From Phytoamicus setariae (GTDB lineage: Bacteria > Pseudomonadota > Alphaproteobacteria > Rhizobiales > Rhizobiaceae), in NCBI RefSeq assembly GCF_016722925.1, contig NZ_JAEQNC010000002.1, positions 124,001-188,000 of the forward strand: a DNA stretch of 64,000 nucleotides, in the 5' to 3' direction. Made by a program: the position numbers and the translations under genes. The notes beneath the pieces are model-generated. The model worked only from the letters and a program-made list of their open reading frames with translations, had not been told where the DNA came from and made no database searches. Below, piece by piece: positions 18,351 to 26,690 of this stretch; the stretch's first letter is position 1, and every line of letters starts with the position of its first letter.

Positions 18351-19523
18351 ATGACGATGAAATTTCCATTCAGGCTGCCGCGCCGTCAGGCGTCGGCGGA
18401 TCGATCCCCCGTGTCCGAGGCCAAGGCCTTCGGCGGCTTCGTCGCGTTTTCTGCGGAGAGTCGCACGCCTTGGGCGGAGAAAAGCTATGCCGCCCTTTCC
18501 CGCGAGGGCTTTATGCGCAATCCGATCGCCCATCGGGCGATCCGGTTGGTGGCGGAAGCCGCAGCCTCGGTACCGTGGTTACTGGCCGTGGATGGCCGGG
18601 AGCAACCCGAGCATGAGGGTCGTGCGCTTCTGGCCAGCCCCAACGGTCGGCAGGGTGGCTCGGAATTCCTCGAGGCGCTGTACGGGCAGTTGCTGATTTC
18701 CGGTAACGCCTTCCTGCTGCCGGTCCGTGCCGGCACCCGGCTTGCCGAGATGCACCTGCTTCGCCCCGATCGTGTGCGAATCCTCGAAGGCGGCGACGGT
18801 TGGCCGGAAACGTTCGAATACCGGATCGGCGGGCGCGTGCGGCGATATCCGGCGCTTGGCGAGGGATCAGTCCTGCACCTGAAGCTTTTCCATCCGCTCG
18901 ACGATCATGGCGGCTATCCGCCGCTTTCGGCTGCGGTCACCGCACTCGATCTGTTCAATTCGGCAAGTGCCTGGAATCGGGCGCTGATCGACAATTCAGC
19001 TCGCCCTTCCGGTGCGCTCGTCTACCAGCCGAAGGAGGGCGGCAACCTTTCGCCTGACCAGTACGAGCGGTTGAAGGCGGAACTGACCGAGGGCTATTCG
19101 GGACCAGCGCGCGCCGGCCGGCCGATGCTGCTCGAAGGCGGGCTCGACTGGAAAACGATGGGACTGTCGCCCCGCGAGATGGATTTCATCGAGGCCAAGA
19201 ATGGCGCGGCCCGCGACATTGCGCTGGCGCTGGGTGTGCCGCCGATGCTGCTCGGGCTGCCGGGTGATAATACCTACGCCAACTACGCCGAGGCCAACAG
19301 GGCGTTCTGGCGGTTGACCATTCTGCCGCTGATCGGCCGTACGGCGACGGCGCTTTCTGCATGGCTTTCAGGGATTTACGGCGAGACTTTGACTCTGTCT
19401 CACGACCTCGATCAGGTGCCCGGCCTGTCGCTGGAGCGCGATGCGCTCTGGGCGCGGGTGGGGGCTGCGGCATTTCTCAGCGATGCCGAGAAGAGGGAGG
19501 CGGTGGGGTATGGAGTTGCTTGA
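18351..19523 (+). CDS. GTA/HK97-type portal protein
   Basis: 390 residues. Classic HK97-family portal sequence: YAALSREGFMRNPIAHRAIRL near the N-terminus, LYGQLLISGNAFLLPV, and the C-terminal DIALALGVPPMLLGLPGDNTY with the following FWRLTILPLI. Twelve copies form the vertex ring through which DNA is packaged and the tail attaches. Equivalent to RcGTA g3. AAGGG eight bases before the ATG supports the start. Four unrelated genes separate it from the terminase. Confidence 0.92.
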   Translation: MTMKFPFRLPRRQASADRSPVSEAKAFGGFVAFSAESRTPWAEKSYAALSREGFMRNPIAHRAIRLVAEAAASVPWLLAVDGREQPEHEGRALLASPNGRQGGSEFLEALYGQLLISGNAFLLPVRAGTRLAEMHLLRPDRVRILEGGDGWPETFEYRIGGRVRRYPALGEGSVLHLKLFHPLDDHGGYPPLSAAVTALDLFNSASAWNRALIDNSARPSGALVYQPKEGGNLSPDQYERLKAELTEGYSGPARAGRPMLLEGGLDWKTMGLSPREMDFIEAKNGAARDIALALGVPPMLLGLPGDNTYANYAEANRAFWRLTILPLIGRTATALSAWLSGIYGETLTLSHDLDQVPGLSLERDALWARVGAAAFLSDAEKREAVGYGVA

Positions 19524-19527
19524 CGGC

Positions 19528-19557
19528 ACCCCCTCTGCCCGGCAGGGCAGAGGGGGT
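19528..19557. terminator. Perfect 13-bp stem after the portal gene
   Basis: ACCCCCTCTGCCC, loop GGCA, GGGCAGAGGGGGT. It lies between the portal stop and the convergent oxygenase gene and could end transcription from both sides, although no T run follows. Similar C-rich palindromes are dispersed through rhizobial genomes, so it may be a repeat in origin. Confidence 0.5.
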
Positions 19558-19570
19558 ATCTCAGGCGGCC

Positions 19571-20548
19571 TCACATCACCGTCTTCTTGAACTTGCCCAT
19601 CAGATACGGCCCTGACAGCACCGGCTCGTATTTCGCCGCCTCGCCTTCGGCCAGGCACGACGGCAGCGTCTCGATAGAGGCGAACCAGTCCGGCTGGTGG
19701 AAGAAGGCCAGCGACTGGCGGCGCTTGAGGCCGCCTTCCTCCGGCGAGACGTTGACGACCCTGTGCAGGGTCGACACCCAGCGGTCGTTGGTCCAGCGGG
19801 CCATCAGGTCGCCGATATTGATGACGAAGGCGCCGTCGACCGGCGGCACTTCGCGCCAGGCGCCTTCCGGCGTCATGATTTCCAGACCCTTGGAACCGGG
19901 TTGCGGAAGCAGGATTGTCAGGCTGCCATAGTCGGTATGGGCGCCGGCGCGCAGCTGGCCTTCCGGCGGCGGAGCGTCGAGCTCGGGATAGTTAAGCGCC
20001 CTGAGAGCCGAGATCGGCGCGCCGATATAGGACTGGAAATAGTCCTCCGGCAGTTCCAGTGCCACGGCGAAAACACGCATGATACGGGCGGCGAGATCGG
20101 TGACGGAAGAATAGTAGGCCTCCCAGGCAGGACGGAAGCCCTTCGGGTCATCCGGCCAGATCGTTGCTGCGTAACAAAAGGCAAGCGCTTCCTCGTCGGT
20201 CAGGCCGGGTGGCATGGTGAGGGGACCGCCATTGAAGCTTTCCTTGAGATCGGGAGGTGAATCGACGCCCTTGGATTTTGCCAGCGCCTCGGCGCCCGGT
20301 CCGAGATAGCCATAGGGATAGCCGGGGAAAGGGGCCTTGGACTTGTCCTTGGCGTCATAGGGCAGGTCGAAGAAATCGTGCGCCTGGGTCCAGACGCCAT
20401 TGATCACTTCATCCGGCATACCGTGGTTCTTGACCGCGAGAAAACCGGATGCGCGGCAGATGAGGTCCACCTCCCGCCCCATCTGCCGCTTTTTTTCTGG
20501 ATCGGCTGCTTCGAAGGCGGCGAGGTCTATGACGGGAAACGAGGACAT
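19571..20548 (-). CDS. Isopenicillin N synthase-family 2-oxoglutarate/Fe(II) dioxygenase
   Basis: 325 residues. The N-terminal DIOX_N part (FPVIDLAAFE; SGFLAVKNHGMP) is followed by the jelly-roll core. HTDYGS supplies the first His and Asp of the iron triad, STLHRVVN the second His, and RQSLAFF the Arg/Ser that bind 2-oxoglutarate, so it should be active. Substrate unknown. Start at 20548 has GGGAG upstream. It sits on the opposite strand between the portal and DUF6107 genes of the GTA cluster and is not a known GTA component. Confidence 0.85.
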   Translation of the reverse strand: MSSFPVIDLAAFEAADPEKKRQMGREVDLICRASGFLAVKNHGMPDEVINGVWTQAHDFFDLPYDAKDKSKAPFPGYPYGYLGPGAEALAKSKGVDSPPDLKESFNGGPLTMPPGLTDEEALAFCYAATIWPDDPKGFRPAWEAYYSSVTDLAARIMRVFAVALELPEDYFQSYIGAPISALRALNYPELDAPPPEGQLRAGAHTDYGSLTILLPQPGSKGLEIMTPEGAWREVPPVDGAFVINIGDLMARWTNDRWVSTLHRVVNVSPEEGGLKRRQSLAFFHQPDWFASIETLPSCLAEGEAAKYEPVLSGPYLMGKFKKTVM

Positions 20549-20905
20549 GAATAAACTCCCAAATGCGATGTGACGCGGGAATGTGCAGGCTTTGCAATGG
20601 CTTGTCCAGCCGGGCTGATTAGCTTTTCCAATGCGCGGCCCCTCGCATGCAATGACGGGGCAGGGCGCGACGGCCAAAAACATTGAAAGTTCAGGTGTTT
20701 GCGGAGGAAAAGAGAATCCGCTGGAAAACCGGCTGACTCAACCTCCCACAGCGGTGACTCAATCTTTGAAGAAACCGCGCCAAGCGATTCGAAAGACTCA
20801 GCAAATCAATTGATCCTCCCGTAAATGGAGGTGACCGGCTGGCGGTTGCCGGCGTTTGTGCTGAAGACATGACCTATCTCTATGATAAATATGAGGTATT
20901 AACAA
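20549..20905. other. Intergenic region with clustered GANTC sites
   Basis: 357 bases between the oxygenase start and the DUF6107 gene, carrying both promoters. No gene seen. Five GANTC sites (20714, 20735, 20756, 20786, 20795) fall within 86 bases, three of them as GACTCA. GANTC is the target of the cell-cycle methyltransferase CcrM in this group. Confidence 0.5.
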
Positions 20906-21238
20906 ATGGCTGACTTTTCGGGTGATGCCGGATTCTGGATGGAGCGGACGATCGGTGCCTCGGCAGGGGCGGCGATCTCGCTCGTCTACATGCTGCCACG
21001 CGGCCGCCGAGAAGCGGCCAGTCGTTTCCTGACCGGGGTGATATCGGGCATGATTTTTGGCGGCCCGACAGGCACCATGCTTGCCGAGCGCCTCGAGCTG
21101 GCAGGCTCGCTTTCCGGCTCGGAGATCATGCTCTCGGGAGCGGCGGCTGTCAGCCTCTGCTCCTGGTGGGGGCTGGGTCTGCTGCAGCGACTGGGCGAGA
21201 AGTGGGCGGGCAGGGAGAAGGAAAACCGGCGGACTTGA
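20906..21238 (+). CDS. DUF6107-family protein of the GTA cluster
   Basis: 110 residues with two or three hydrophobic segments (about residues 15-30, 42-60, 75-92) and a basic C-terminus. Rhizobial GTA clusters carry a small membrane protein of this type between portal and protease, which is the main support for the assignment. Function unknown. It starts a new GTA segment after the oppositely oriented oxygenase, so it probably has its own promoter in the preceding 357 bases. Confidence 0.65.
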   Translation: MADFSGDAGFWMERTIGASAGAAISLVYMLPRGRREAASRFLTGVISGMIFGGPTGTMLAERLELAGSLSGSEIMLSGAAAVSLCSWWGLGLLQRLGEKWAGREKENRRT

Positions 21239-21277
21239 AATCGGCCGGCTCCAAACACGGCGGATGCCGCTTTCGCA

Positions 21278-22111
21278 CTACCGTCCCGCACTGGCGAATG
21301 CCGGTGGATCACCGTTGCCGGACAGGATCTGTGCGACGCCGCGAATGGCGACGCGGAACGCTTCGTCGAAATTGACGCCGCGCACTTCCCAGGTGATGGG
21401 AGCCGCACCGTTGCCGATTTCCCACCGCGCCACCCAGCCAAGGTCCTTGTCGCTCCAGGTGAGATGGCCGATGACCGGCGTAGCGAAAGCCGGCGGGATG
21501 TCGGATGGCTCGAGATCGCCGGGACGGGTGCGCCTCGATGCTGACAGCGTGCTCTTTATCTCTGCTTCGGTCGGAAAGGCGACGGTGAAGGCGAGCGGCG
21601 TGGCAGCCTGCTCGAAAGCCTGCCGCATGGCGAGGTCGCGTTGCTGATCGCGGTCGACCGCGTAGGTCGTCGTGCCGCGGTTGACGTTGAGAAAAATGCT
21701 GAGAGGCGGCCGGTCCGCACGCCAGGGCCGGCTGCCCAATTGCCGAAGCAGGCCATCGATTACGGCGGGCTCATATCTGCAGGTCAGGTCATGGGGTCGG
21801 TCATAGGTACCCTGTTCATCGTGGATGGGCCGACCGGCAAGCCGGTCCCGGTAGCTGAAGGAGGCGACGAAGCTGCCCGCATGGGCTCTCGGTTCGGCCA
21901 TTGCTGGCAGTGTCGGTAGCCGCTGATCGCCCGAGACGCGGACCAGCACGCGATCAAGGCAGTCCCGAAAGCCAGCCGGGCGGTTCCTTTCGTCGTTGCC
22001 GGTGACGATCGTGACCGACTGGTAAAGGTCGTCGAGATCGGTCGCTCCCGCCGGAGCGGCGAGAGCGCAGATGGCAACCGCAAAACCGGTGATGCAACGA
22101 AGGTAACGCAT
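21278..22111 (-). CDS. DUF2066 domain-containing exported protein
   Basis: 277 residues. A signal peptide (about residues 1-23, ending in APAGATD) is followed by a DUF2066-like domain: YQSVTIVTGNDERNRPAGF, then DCLDRVLVRVSGD, and a C-terminal half with WVARWEIGNG and the GVNFDEAFRVAIRGV end. Periplasmic, function unknown. Start chosen at 22111, where the signal peptide begins. It lies on the strand opposite to the GTA genes. Confidence 0.65.
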   Translation of the reverse strand: MRYLRCITGFAVAICALAAPAGATDLDDLYQSVTIVTGNDERNRPAGFRDCLDRVLVRVSGDQRLPTLPAMAEPRAHAGSFVASFSYRDRLAGRPIHDEQGTYDRPHDLTCRYEPAVIDGLLRQLGSRPWRADRPPLSIFLNVNRGTTTYAVDRDQQRDLAMRQAFEQAATPLAFTVAFPTEAEIKSTLSASRRTRPGDLEPSDIPPAFATPVIGHLTWSDKDLGWVARWEIGNGAAPITWEVRGVNFDEAFRVAIRGVAQILSGNGDPPAFASAGR

Positions 22112-22189
22112 CCTGTCCCCATATGCCCGCCCACCCGGGGTAGCTTGTTTCAAGAAATACCACCTCCGGGCGATCGATGCAAAGACACG

Positions 22190-23029
22190 TTACCTTGTCT
22201 TGACCGGGATCCAGATCTCGAACCCGCCCGCACCTGTCTCGGAGTTGAATTTCGGTGGGTAGTATTCGATCAGCGGCGCTTGCTCGTGCGGCTCGTAGCC
22301 GGACTTCGGCAACCAGCTGTTCCAGATTGTGCCGATCGTCGCGCGGATCAGCGTGATGTGGCCTGGCTGGCGGAATTTCGCATAGGTGGCCGCCGGCAGC
22401 GTGCGGCCGGTCAGCTCTGGCGGAACGTCGGAAAAGTCGGAGACTTCAACGCCGCACATGTATTCGCAGCCGGCTTCATCGGAGAACGACAGCGAAGCGC
22501 CATAGGCCGCGGTGCCGATGACATTGGGGATTTGGCGGTGATGAGCATTGAATTTCTCCCAGAGCGAGGGGATCGCGCCGATATTCTGCATCTGGAACTG
22601 TTGCACAAGGCCGACGAGCAGCATCGAGGTGCGCTTTTCGAAAGTGGGCTCGGCCAGGGTGATTTCCGGGGTGGCATCCATGATCATGGGCTCCGTCAGT
22701 TCGAGGTTTCCGGTTCGGCGTGCGTCGCGAACGCTCTCCGGCGTCGTGCCGAAATGTTCGCGGAACGCCCGCGTGAAGGCTTCATGCGATCCATAGCCGG
22801 CATCGAGCGCCAGGCTGAGGATGTCGGGAACGCCGAGAGCCAGGATACGGGCCGCCTCCGTCAACCGCCGGGCACGGGCATAGCGCATCAGCGACGACCC
22901 GGTGACGGCGGCGAAGGCACGGGTGAGGTATGAGGGCGTGACACGGCACTCGGCGGCGATTTCCTCCAGCGTCATCGGCCTGCGGAGGTTGCTTTCGACC
23001 TGCCAGATCGCGTTCTCGATGATGTTCAT
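22190..23029 (-). CDS. AraC-family regulator with GyrI-like effector domain
   Basis: 279 residues. Two helix-turn-helix motifs in the first 100 residues (TLEEIAAECRVTPSYLTRAF and the second ending FREHFGTTPESVR) form an AraC domain. Residues about 115-279 resemble the GyrI-like ligand-binding domain (MLLVGLVQQF ... GGFEIWIPV), as in Rob/BmrR-like multidrug regulators. GAGAG precedes the start at 23029. It is 122 bases from the divergent protease gene and 78 bases upstream of the DUF2066 gene. Ligand unknown. Confidence 0.85.
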   Translation of the reverse strand: MNIIENAIWQVESNLRRPMTLEEIAAECRVTPSYLTRAFAAVTGSSLMRYARARRLTEAARILALGVPDILSLALDAGYGSHEAFTRAFREHFGTTPESVRDARRTGNLELTEPMIMDATPEITLAEPTFEKRTSMLLVGLVQQFQMQNIGAIPSLWEKFNAHHRQIPNVIGTAAYGASLSFSDEAGCEYMCGVEVSDFSDVPPELTGRTLPAATYAKFRQPGHITLIRATIGTIWNSWLPKSGYEPHEQAPLIEYYPPKFNSETGAGGFEIWIPVKTR

Positions 23030-23151
23030 CCGTTTCTCTCGTTTCGACCTGTTCAATCTAGCGGGATGGAAAAACACCCGCTTGATCGTTCTTGCGGTCG
23101 CTAGATTTTTTTCGCCAAGCGCCCAGATTACTGATGTTGAAGGGAATTTCC

Positions 23152-23715
23152 ATGACTGCTGACGCCATCATAGCCCGTCGCGAGCGGAAGTTCGCGCGGA
23201 TCGAACTGAAGACGCTGACCGAGGCGGGCGTGTTCTCAGGTTATGCCAGCCTGTTCGGCGAGGTCGATCTGGGCAAGGACAGGGTCGAGCGCGGCGCCTT
23301 CCTTCGGTCGCTTGCGCGGCGTGGGGCAGGCGGCGTGCGCATGCTCTTCCAGCACGATCCAGCCGAGCCGATCGGCGCCTGGCGGGTGATCCGCGAGGAC
23401 GGGCGCGGGCTCTATGTCGAGGGCGTGCTTTCCGAGGGCGTCTCCCGTGCTCGCGAAGTCCACCAACTGATGAAATCCCGAGCGCTCGATGGCCTGTCGA
23501 TCGGCTTCCAGACCGTGCGGGCGAAATCCGAACCGAAAACCGGCATCCGCCAAATCCTCGAGGCCGACCTCTGGGAGATCTCGGTCGTCACCTTCCCGAT
23601 GTTGCCGACCGCACGTATCAGCGAGGTCAAGGATGCGCCGGCGCACCGTCTGCGTGCCGCGCATGATCCGCGTCTGCTTTCATGCATCGTCGAGGCGACA
23701 CGACGGATGATCTGA
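23152..23715 (+). CDS. GTA/HK97-type prohead protease
   Basis: 187 residues, peptidase family S78 with a herpes assemblin-like fold. Conserved parts are FSGYASLFGEVDLGKDRVERG, then MLFQHD with the catalytic His, and ALDGLSIGF with the catalytic Ser. It cleaves the capsid N-terminal delta domain during head maturation. Equivalent to RcGTA g4. The ATG at 23152 is preceded by GAAGGG; upstream ATGs in frame are less likely. Confidence 0.92.
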   Translation: MTADAIIARRERKFARIELKTLTEAGVFSGYASLFGEVDLGKDRVERGAFLRSLARRGAGGVRMLFQHDPAEPIGAWRVIREDGRGLYVEGVLSEGVSRAREVHQLMKSRALDGLSIGFQTVRAKSEPKTGIRQILEADLWEISVVTFPMLPTARISEVKDAPAHRLRAAHDPRLLSCIVEATRRMI

Positions 23716-23721
23716 TCCCTT

Positions 23722-23825
23722 AGAGCGCTTTGCGTTCTGATGGAATCAGAACAGCGCTCTAAGTCTTTGTTTTGCCGCATTTTGTTGGACGCCAAACGAA
23801 GGCGTTTGGCTGCAAAATGCTCTAG
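23722..23825. repeat. Dispersed rhizobial palindromic repeat between protease and capsid genes
   Basis: Two adjoining palindromes. The first pairs AGAGCGCT...GTTCTGAT (23722-23741) with ATCAGAAC...AGCGCTCT (to 23760). The second pairs GCATTTTG...GCCAAACG (23777-23798) with CGTTTGGC...CAAAATGC (to 23820). The wording of the first half is familiar as a very common intergenic element in Rhizobium and Agrobacterium genomes. Confidence 0.75.
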
Positions 23826-23864
23826 CCTGCATTGATTTTCTGCCGGTACGGTCCGGCATCCCTG

Positions 23865-23884
23865 GGGCCGGCTGGCCCTTTTTT
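23865..23884 (+). terminator. Terminator-like hairpin directly before the capsid gene
   Basis: GGGCC, loop GGCT, GGCCC, then six T residues. It ends 23 bases before the capsid ATG, inside the GTA transcription unit. It could act as an attenuator, or give a stable 5' end to a capsid transcript. Confidence 0.5.
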
Positions 23885-23907
23885 GTTGTCGAAAGGAATT
23901 TTGAGAC

Positions 23908-25161
23908 ATGCATAAGGACACCATGACCTCGGCGCCGGAAATCAAGGCGGTGCCGGACACGATCGCCGATGCCTTCGACGGCTTCATGGGCGCGTTCGAA
24001 GCGTTCAAGGACGCCAATGACCGTCGCCTCAGCGAGATCGAGCGCAAGCTTACCGCCGATGTGATCACCACCGAAAAGGTCGATCGGATCAACAAGGCGA
24101 TCGACGAGCAGAAGAAGGTGATCGACCAGTTCGTCATCCGCAAGGCGCGACCCGCGCTTGGGCGCGGCGAGGCGAACTCCTTCGAGGCGATGGAGCACAA
24201 GGCGGCTTTCGAGGCCTATATCCGGCGCGGCGACGAGGCAGGATTGCGCGAGGTGGAGAGCAAGGCGTTTTCGACGGGGGCGGCGGCCGATGGTGGCTAT
24301 CTCGTGCCCAACGAAACCGATACCGAAATCGGCCGCCGCCTGTCGGTGGTCTCGCCGATCCGTTCGCTTGCCACCGTCCGCCAGGTGTCCGGCCATGTGC
24401 TGAAGAAGCCGTTTGCGCTTGCCGGCCTGACCACCGGCTGGGTGGCCGAAACCGGCGCCCGCACCGAGACGACGACGCCGGCACTTGCGGAACTGTCCTT
24501 CGAGACGATGGAGCTTTATGCAATGCCGGCGGCGACCCAAGGCCTGCTCGACGATGCCGCCGTCGACATCGAAAGCTGGATCGCCTCGGAAGTCGATATC
24601 GCCTTTGCCGAACAGGAGGGCATCGCCTTCGTCTCCGGCAACGGCACCAGTAAGCCGAAGGGCTTTCTCGCCTACACCAACGTCGCCAATGCCAGCTGGA
24701 GCTGGGGCAATATCGGCTACATCGCCACGGGATCGGCCGGCGCTTTCGGCTCCTCGGCCCCCTGTGACGTGCTGATCGATGCGGCCTATGCGTTGAAGGC
24801 CGGCCATCGCCAGAATGCCACCTATGTGATGAACCGGACGACGCAGGGCGCGATCCGCAAATTCAAGGACGCGGACGGCAACTATCTCTGGCAGCCGCCG
24901 GGTACGCCGGGCCAGCCGGCCTCGCTGATGGGCTTTCCGGTGACGGAAGCCGAAGATATGCCCGACATCACCGCCAACGCCTACGCGATTGCCGTGGGCG
25001 ACTTCCGCGCCGGCTATCTCGTCGTCGACCGCACCGGCGTCCGCATCCTGCGCGATCCCTATTCGGCCAAACCCTATGTGCTGTTCTACACCACCAAGCG
25101 CGTCGGCGGCGGGGTGCAGAATTTCGAGGCGATCAAGCTGATCAAGTTCGCGGCGAGCTGA
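23908..25161 (+). CDS. GTA/HK97-type major capsid protein
   Basis: 417 residues. The N-terminal 100 residues are a charged coiled coil (delta/scaffold domain) expected to be removed by the prohead protease. The mature HK97 fold starts near SKAFSTGAAADGGYLVPNE. TTGWVAETGARTET and the C-terminal GYLVVDRTGVRILRDPYSAKP are family hallmarks. Equivalent to RcGTA g5, the most abundant particle protein. AAAGGA upstream supports the start. The gene is bounded by repeats and hairpins on both sides, unlike its tightly packed downstream neighbours. Confidence 0.95.
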   Translation: MHKDTMTSAPEIKAVPDTIADAFDGFMGAFEAFKDANDRRLSEIERKLTADVITTEKVDRINKAIDEQKKVIDQFVIRKARPALGRGEANSFEAMEHKAAFEAYIRRGDEAGLREVESKAFSTGAAADGGYLVPNETDTEIGRRLSVVSPIRSLATVRQVSGHVLKKPFALAGLTTGWVAETGARTETTTPALAELSFETMELYAMPAATQGLLDDAAVDIESWIASEVDIAFAEQEGIAFVSGNGTSKPKGFLAYTNVANASWSWGNIGYIATGSAGAFGSSAPCDVLIDAAYALKAGHRQNATYVMNRTTQGAIRKFKDADGNYLWQPPGTPGQPASLMGFPVTEAEDMPDITANAYAIAVGDFRAGYLVVDRTGVRILRDPYSAKPYVLFYTTKRVGGGVQNFEAIKLIKFAAS

Positions 25162-25191
25162 TCCTCCCAACGCTTTGAGATTGTAGAGTTT

Positions 25192-25341
25192 CCCCTCCCC
25201 AACCCCTCCCCACAAGAGGGAGGGGCTCCCAAGTCGTCCCGCCTCGCTCAACAGCCAACGTCGCAGCAGGTGCGACGTTACCATTGGGCAACGCGGTGCG
25301 GCCGATAAGCCCCTCCCTTTTGGGGAGGGGTTGGGGAGGGG
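25192..25341. repeat. MITE-like inverted repeat between capsid and connector genes
   Basis: About 150 bases with long inverted ends: CCCCTCCCCAACCCCTCCCC at the left pairs with GGGGAGGGGTTGGGGAGGGG at the right, and GAGGGAGGGGCT with AGCCCCTCCC. A second stem lies inside: AACGTCGCA (25257-25265) with TGCGACGTT (25271-25279). No transposase. C-rich elements of this type are dispersed in rhizobial genomes. It separates the capsid gene from g6. Confidence 0.7.
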
Positions 25342-25366
25342 TCTTCCATTCATATCGGGAGCTCAA

Positions 25367-25936
25367 ATGACCTATGCCCTGACCAATCCGCCGCTTGCGG
25401 AGCCGCTGACGCTTGCCCAAGTGAAGGCGCACATGCGTATCGACGGCAGCGATGAAGACGATCTCCTCCTAAGCCTGCTCCGCACCGCTCGCGAACATCT
25501 CGAACGGACGACGGGTCTGGCGTTGATCGCGCAGGCATTCCGACTCTATCTCGTTTGCTGGCCGGAAAGCGGCATCGTCGAGATTGCGCGTGGACCGGTG
25601 AAAGCCATCGACGAGATCCGCGTCTTCGATGCAAACGGCGAGGAAGCGATCATCAGTCTCGCAGGCCATGTGCTTGACGGCAACGCGCGGCCGGCCCGGC
25701 TCTATCTCAGGCAGAGACCGGTCCCAGGCGAGCCGCTCAACGGCATCGAGATCGATTTCACTGCAGGCTTCGGGGATACCGGCGCCGATGTGCCCGATGC
25801 GCTCAAGCGGGCGATGCTGACCCATGTCGCGCGGATGTACGAGTTCCGCGGCGCGGTTGCCCCTGATCAACAACCGGCTGATGTCCCGGAGGGATATGAG
25901 CGGCTGGTCGCACCCTTCCTGATGAAGAGGCTCTGA
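25367..25936 (+). CDS. GTA head-tail connector (g6-like)
   Basis: 189 residues. PLTLAQVKAHMRID near the N-terminus and FTAGFGDTGADVPDALKRAMLTH near the C-terminus are typical of the gp6-like head-tail connector/adaptor family. The protein forms a ring below the portal. Equivalent to RcGTA g6. GGGAG before the ATG supports the start. It ends one base before the next gene begins, in the tight arrangement that continues to g8. Confidence 0.88.
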   Translation: MTYALTNPPLAEPLTLAQVKAHMRIDGSDEDDLLLSLLRTAREHLERTTGLALIAQAFRLYLVCWPESGIVEIARGPVKAIDEIRVFDANGEEAIISLAGHVLDGNARPARLYLRQRPVPGEPLNGIEIDFTAGFGDTGADVPDALKRAMLTHVARMYEFRGAVAPDQQPADVPEGYERLVAPFLMKRL

Positions 25937-25937
25937 G

Positions 25938-26267
25938 ATGCTGCTGACATTTATCGATGCAGGGCAGCTGACGGCGCGGCTTGACCTTGAGTCAGCGGTC
26001 GAGACGCCGGACGGGCAGGGTGGGGTGACGTTGAGTCATGCCGTTACGGCATCGCTCTGGGCGCGGATCGAGCCGGTCGGCGCCGAGATCGAGGAGCTTG
26101 GCCACACAGAAAGACAGACGGTGACCCACCGCATCTGGATCCGCCATTCGGATTTGATCGCGCCCGGCCAGCGCTTCCGCAAGGGAACTCGGATATTCGA
26201 CATCCGCACGCTCCACGATCCCGACGAGAGCGGCCGCTACCTCGTCTGCCGTGTGACAGAGGTGTGA
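25938..26267 (+). CDS. GTA head-tail stopper/adaptor (g7-like)
   Basis: 109 residues, a phage head closure/adaptor family protein. LTARLDLESAVETPDGQGG and the central SLWARIEPVGAEIEE, then THRIWIRH and FDIRTLHDPDE, are typical of this small beta-barrel family. It closes the connector after packaging. Equivalent to RcGTA g7. It follows g6 with one base between. Confidence 0.85.
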   Translation: MLLTFIDAGQLTARLDLESAVETPDGQGGVTLSHAVTASLWARIEPVGAEIEELGHTERQTVTHRIWIRHSDLIAPGQRFRKGTRIFDIRTLHDPDESGRYLVCRVTEV

Positions 26268-26269
26268 TC

Positions 26270-26662
26270 ATGGCGGATACGCAAAATGCCCTGCAGAAGG
26301 CTGTGTTCGCTGTGCTTGCCGCCGATGCCGAACTTCTGGCGATCGTCGGTGCCGACGGCATATCCGACCGGCGGATGACCGGCCGGAGCATGCCCTATCT
26401 GGTGATCGCGGAGCTGGAAAGCCGGGATTTCGGACCGCAGACGGAAGAACATTTCCTCACCATCGAGGCATGGCCCACCGCTGACGGGCGCAGGCAGGTT
26501 CAGACGATGGCCGGCAGGGTGCGAGCGCTGCTGCACGATGCCGCGCCGCTGCTGGACGGGGCCATGCTGATCAACCTGCGGCATGTCTCGACGCGGGTGC
26601 GGCGCGAGGCCCGGACAAAGGCCTTCGTCGCAGAGATGCGGTTCCGCGCCGTGACGGAGTAG
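26270..26662 (+). CDS. GTA tail terminator, DUF3168 family (g8-like)
   Basis: 130 residues of the DUF3168 family: ALQKAVFAVLAADAELLAIVG at the start and GRVRALLHDA ... NLRHVSTRVRRE in the second half. Family members cap the tail tube and join it to the head. Equivalent to RcGTA g8. I chose the ATG at 26270; a GTG at 26264 overlapping the previous stop is possible. Confidence 0.85.
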   Translation: MADTQNALQKAVFAVLAADAELLAIVGADGISDRRMTGRSMPYLVIAELESRDFGPQTEEHFLTIEAWPTADGRRQVQTMAGRVRALLHDAAPLLDGAMLINLRHVSTRVRREARTKAFVAEMRFRAVTE

Positions 26663-26690
26663 CCTGCGGCAACGTTTGCAAACACGTTTT

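Noticed and set aside
23746-25353. A 535-residue minus-strand frame over the capsid gene
   Set aside because: The plus strand encodes a canonical capsid protein; the reverse frame is compositionally a mirror of it and begins inside the C-rich inverted repeat.
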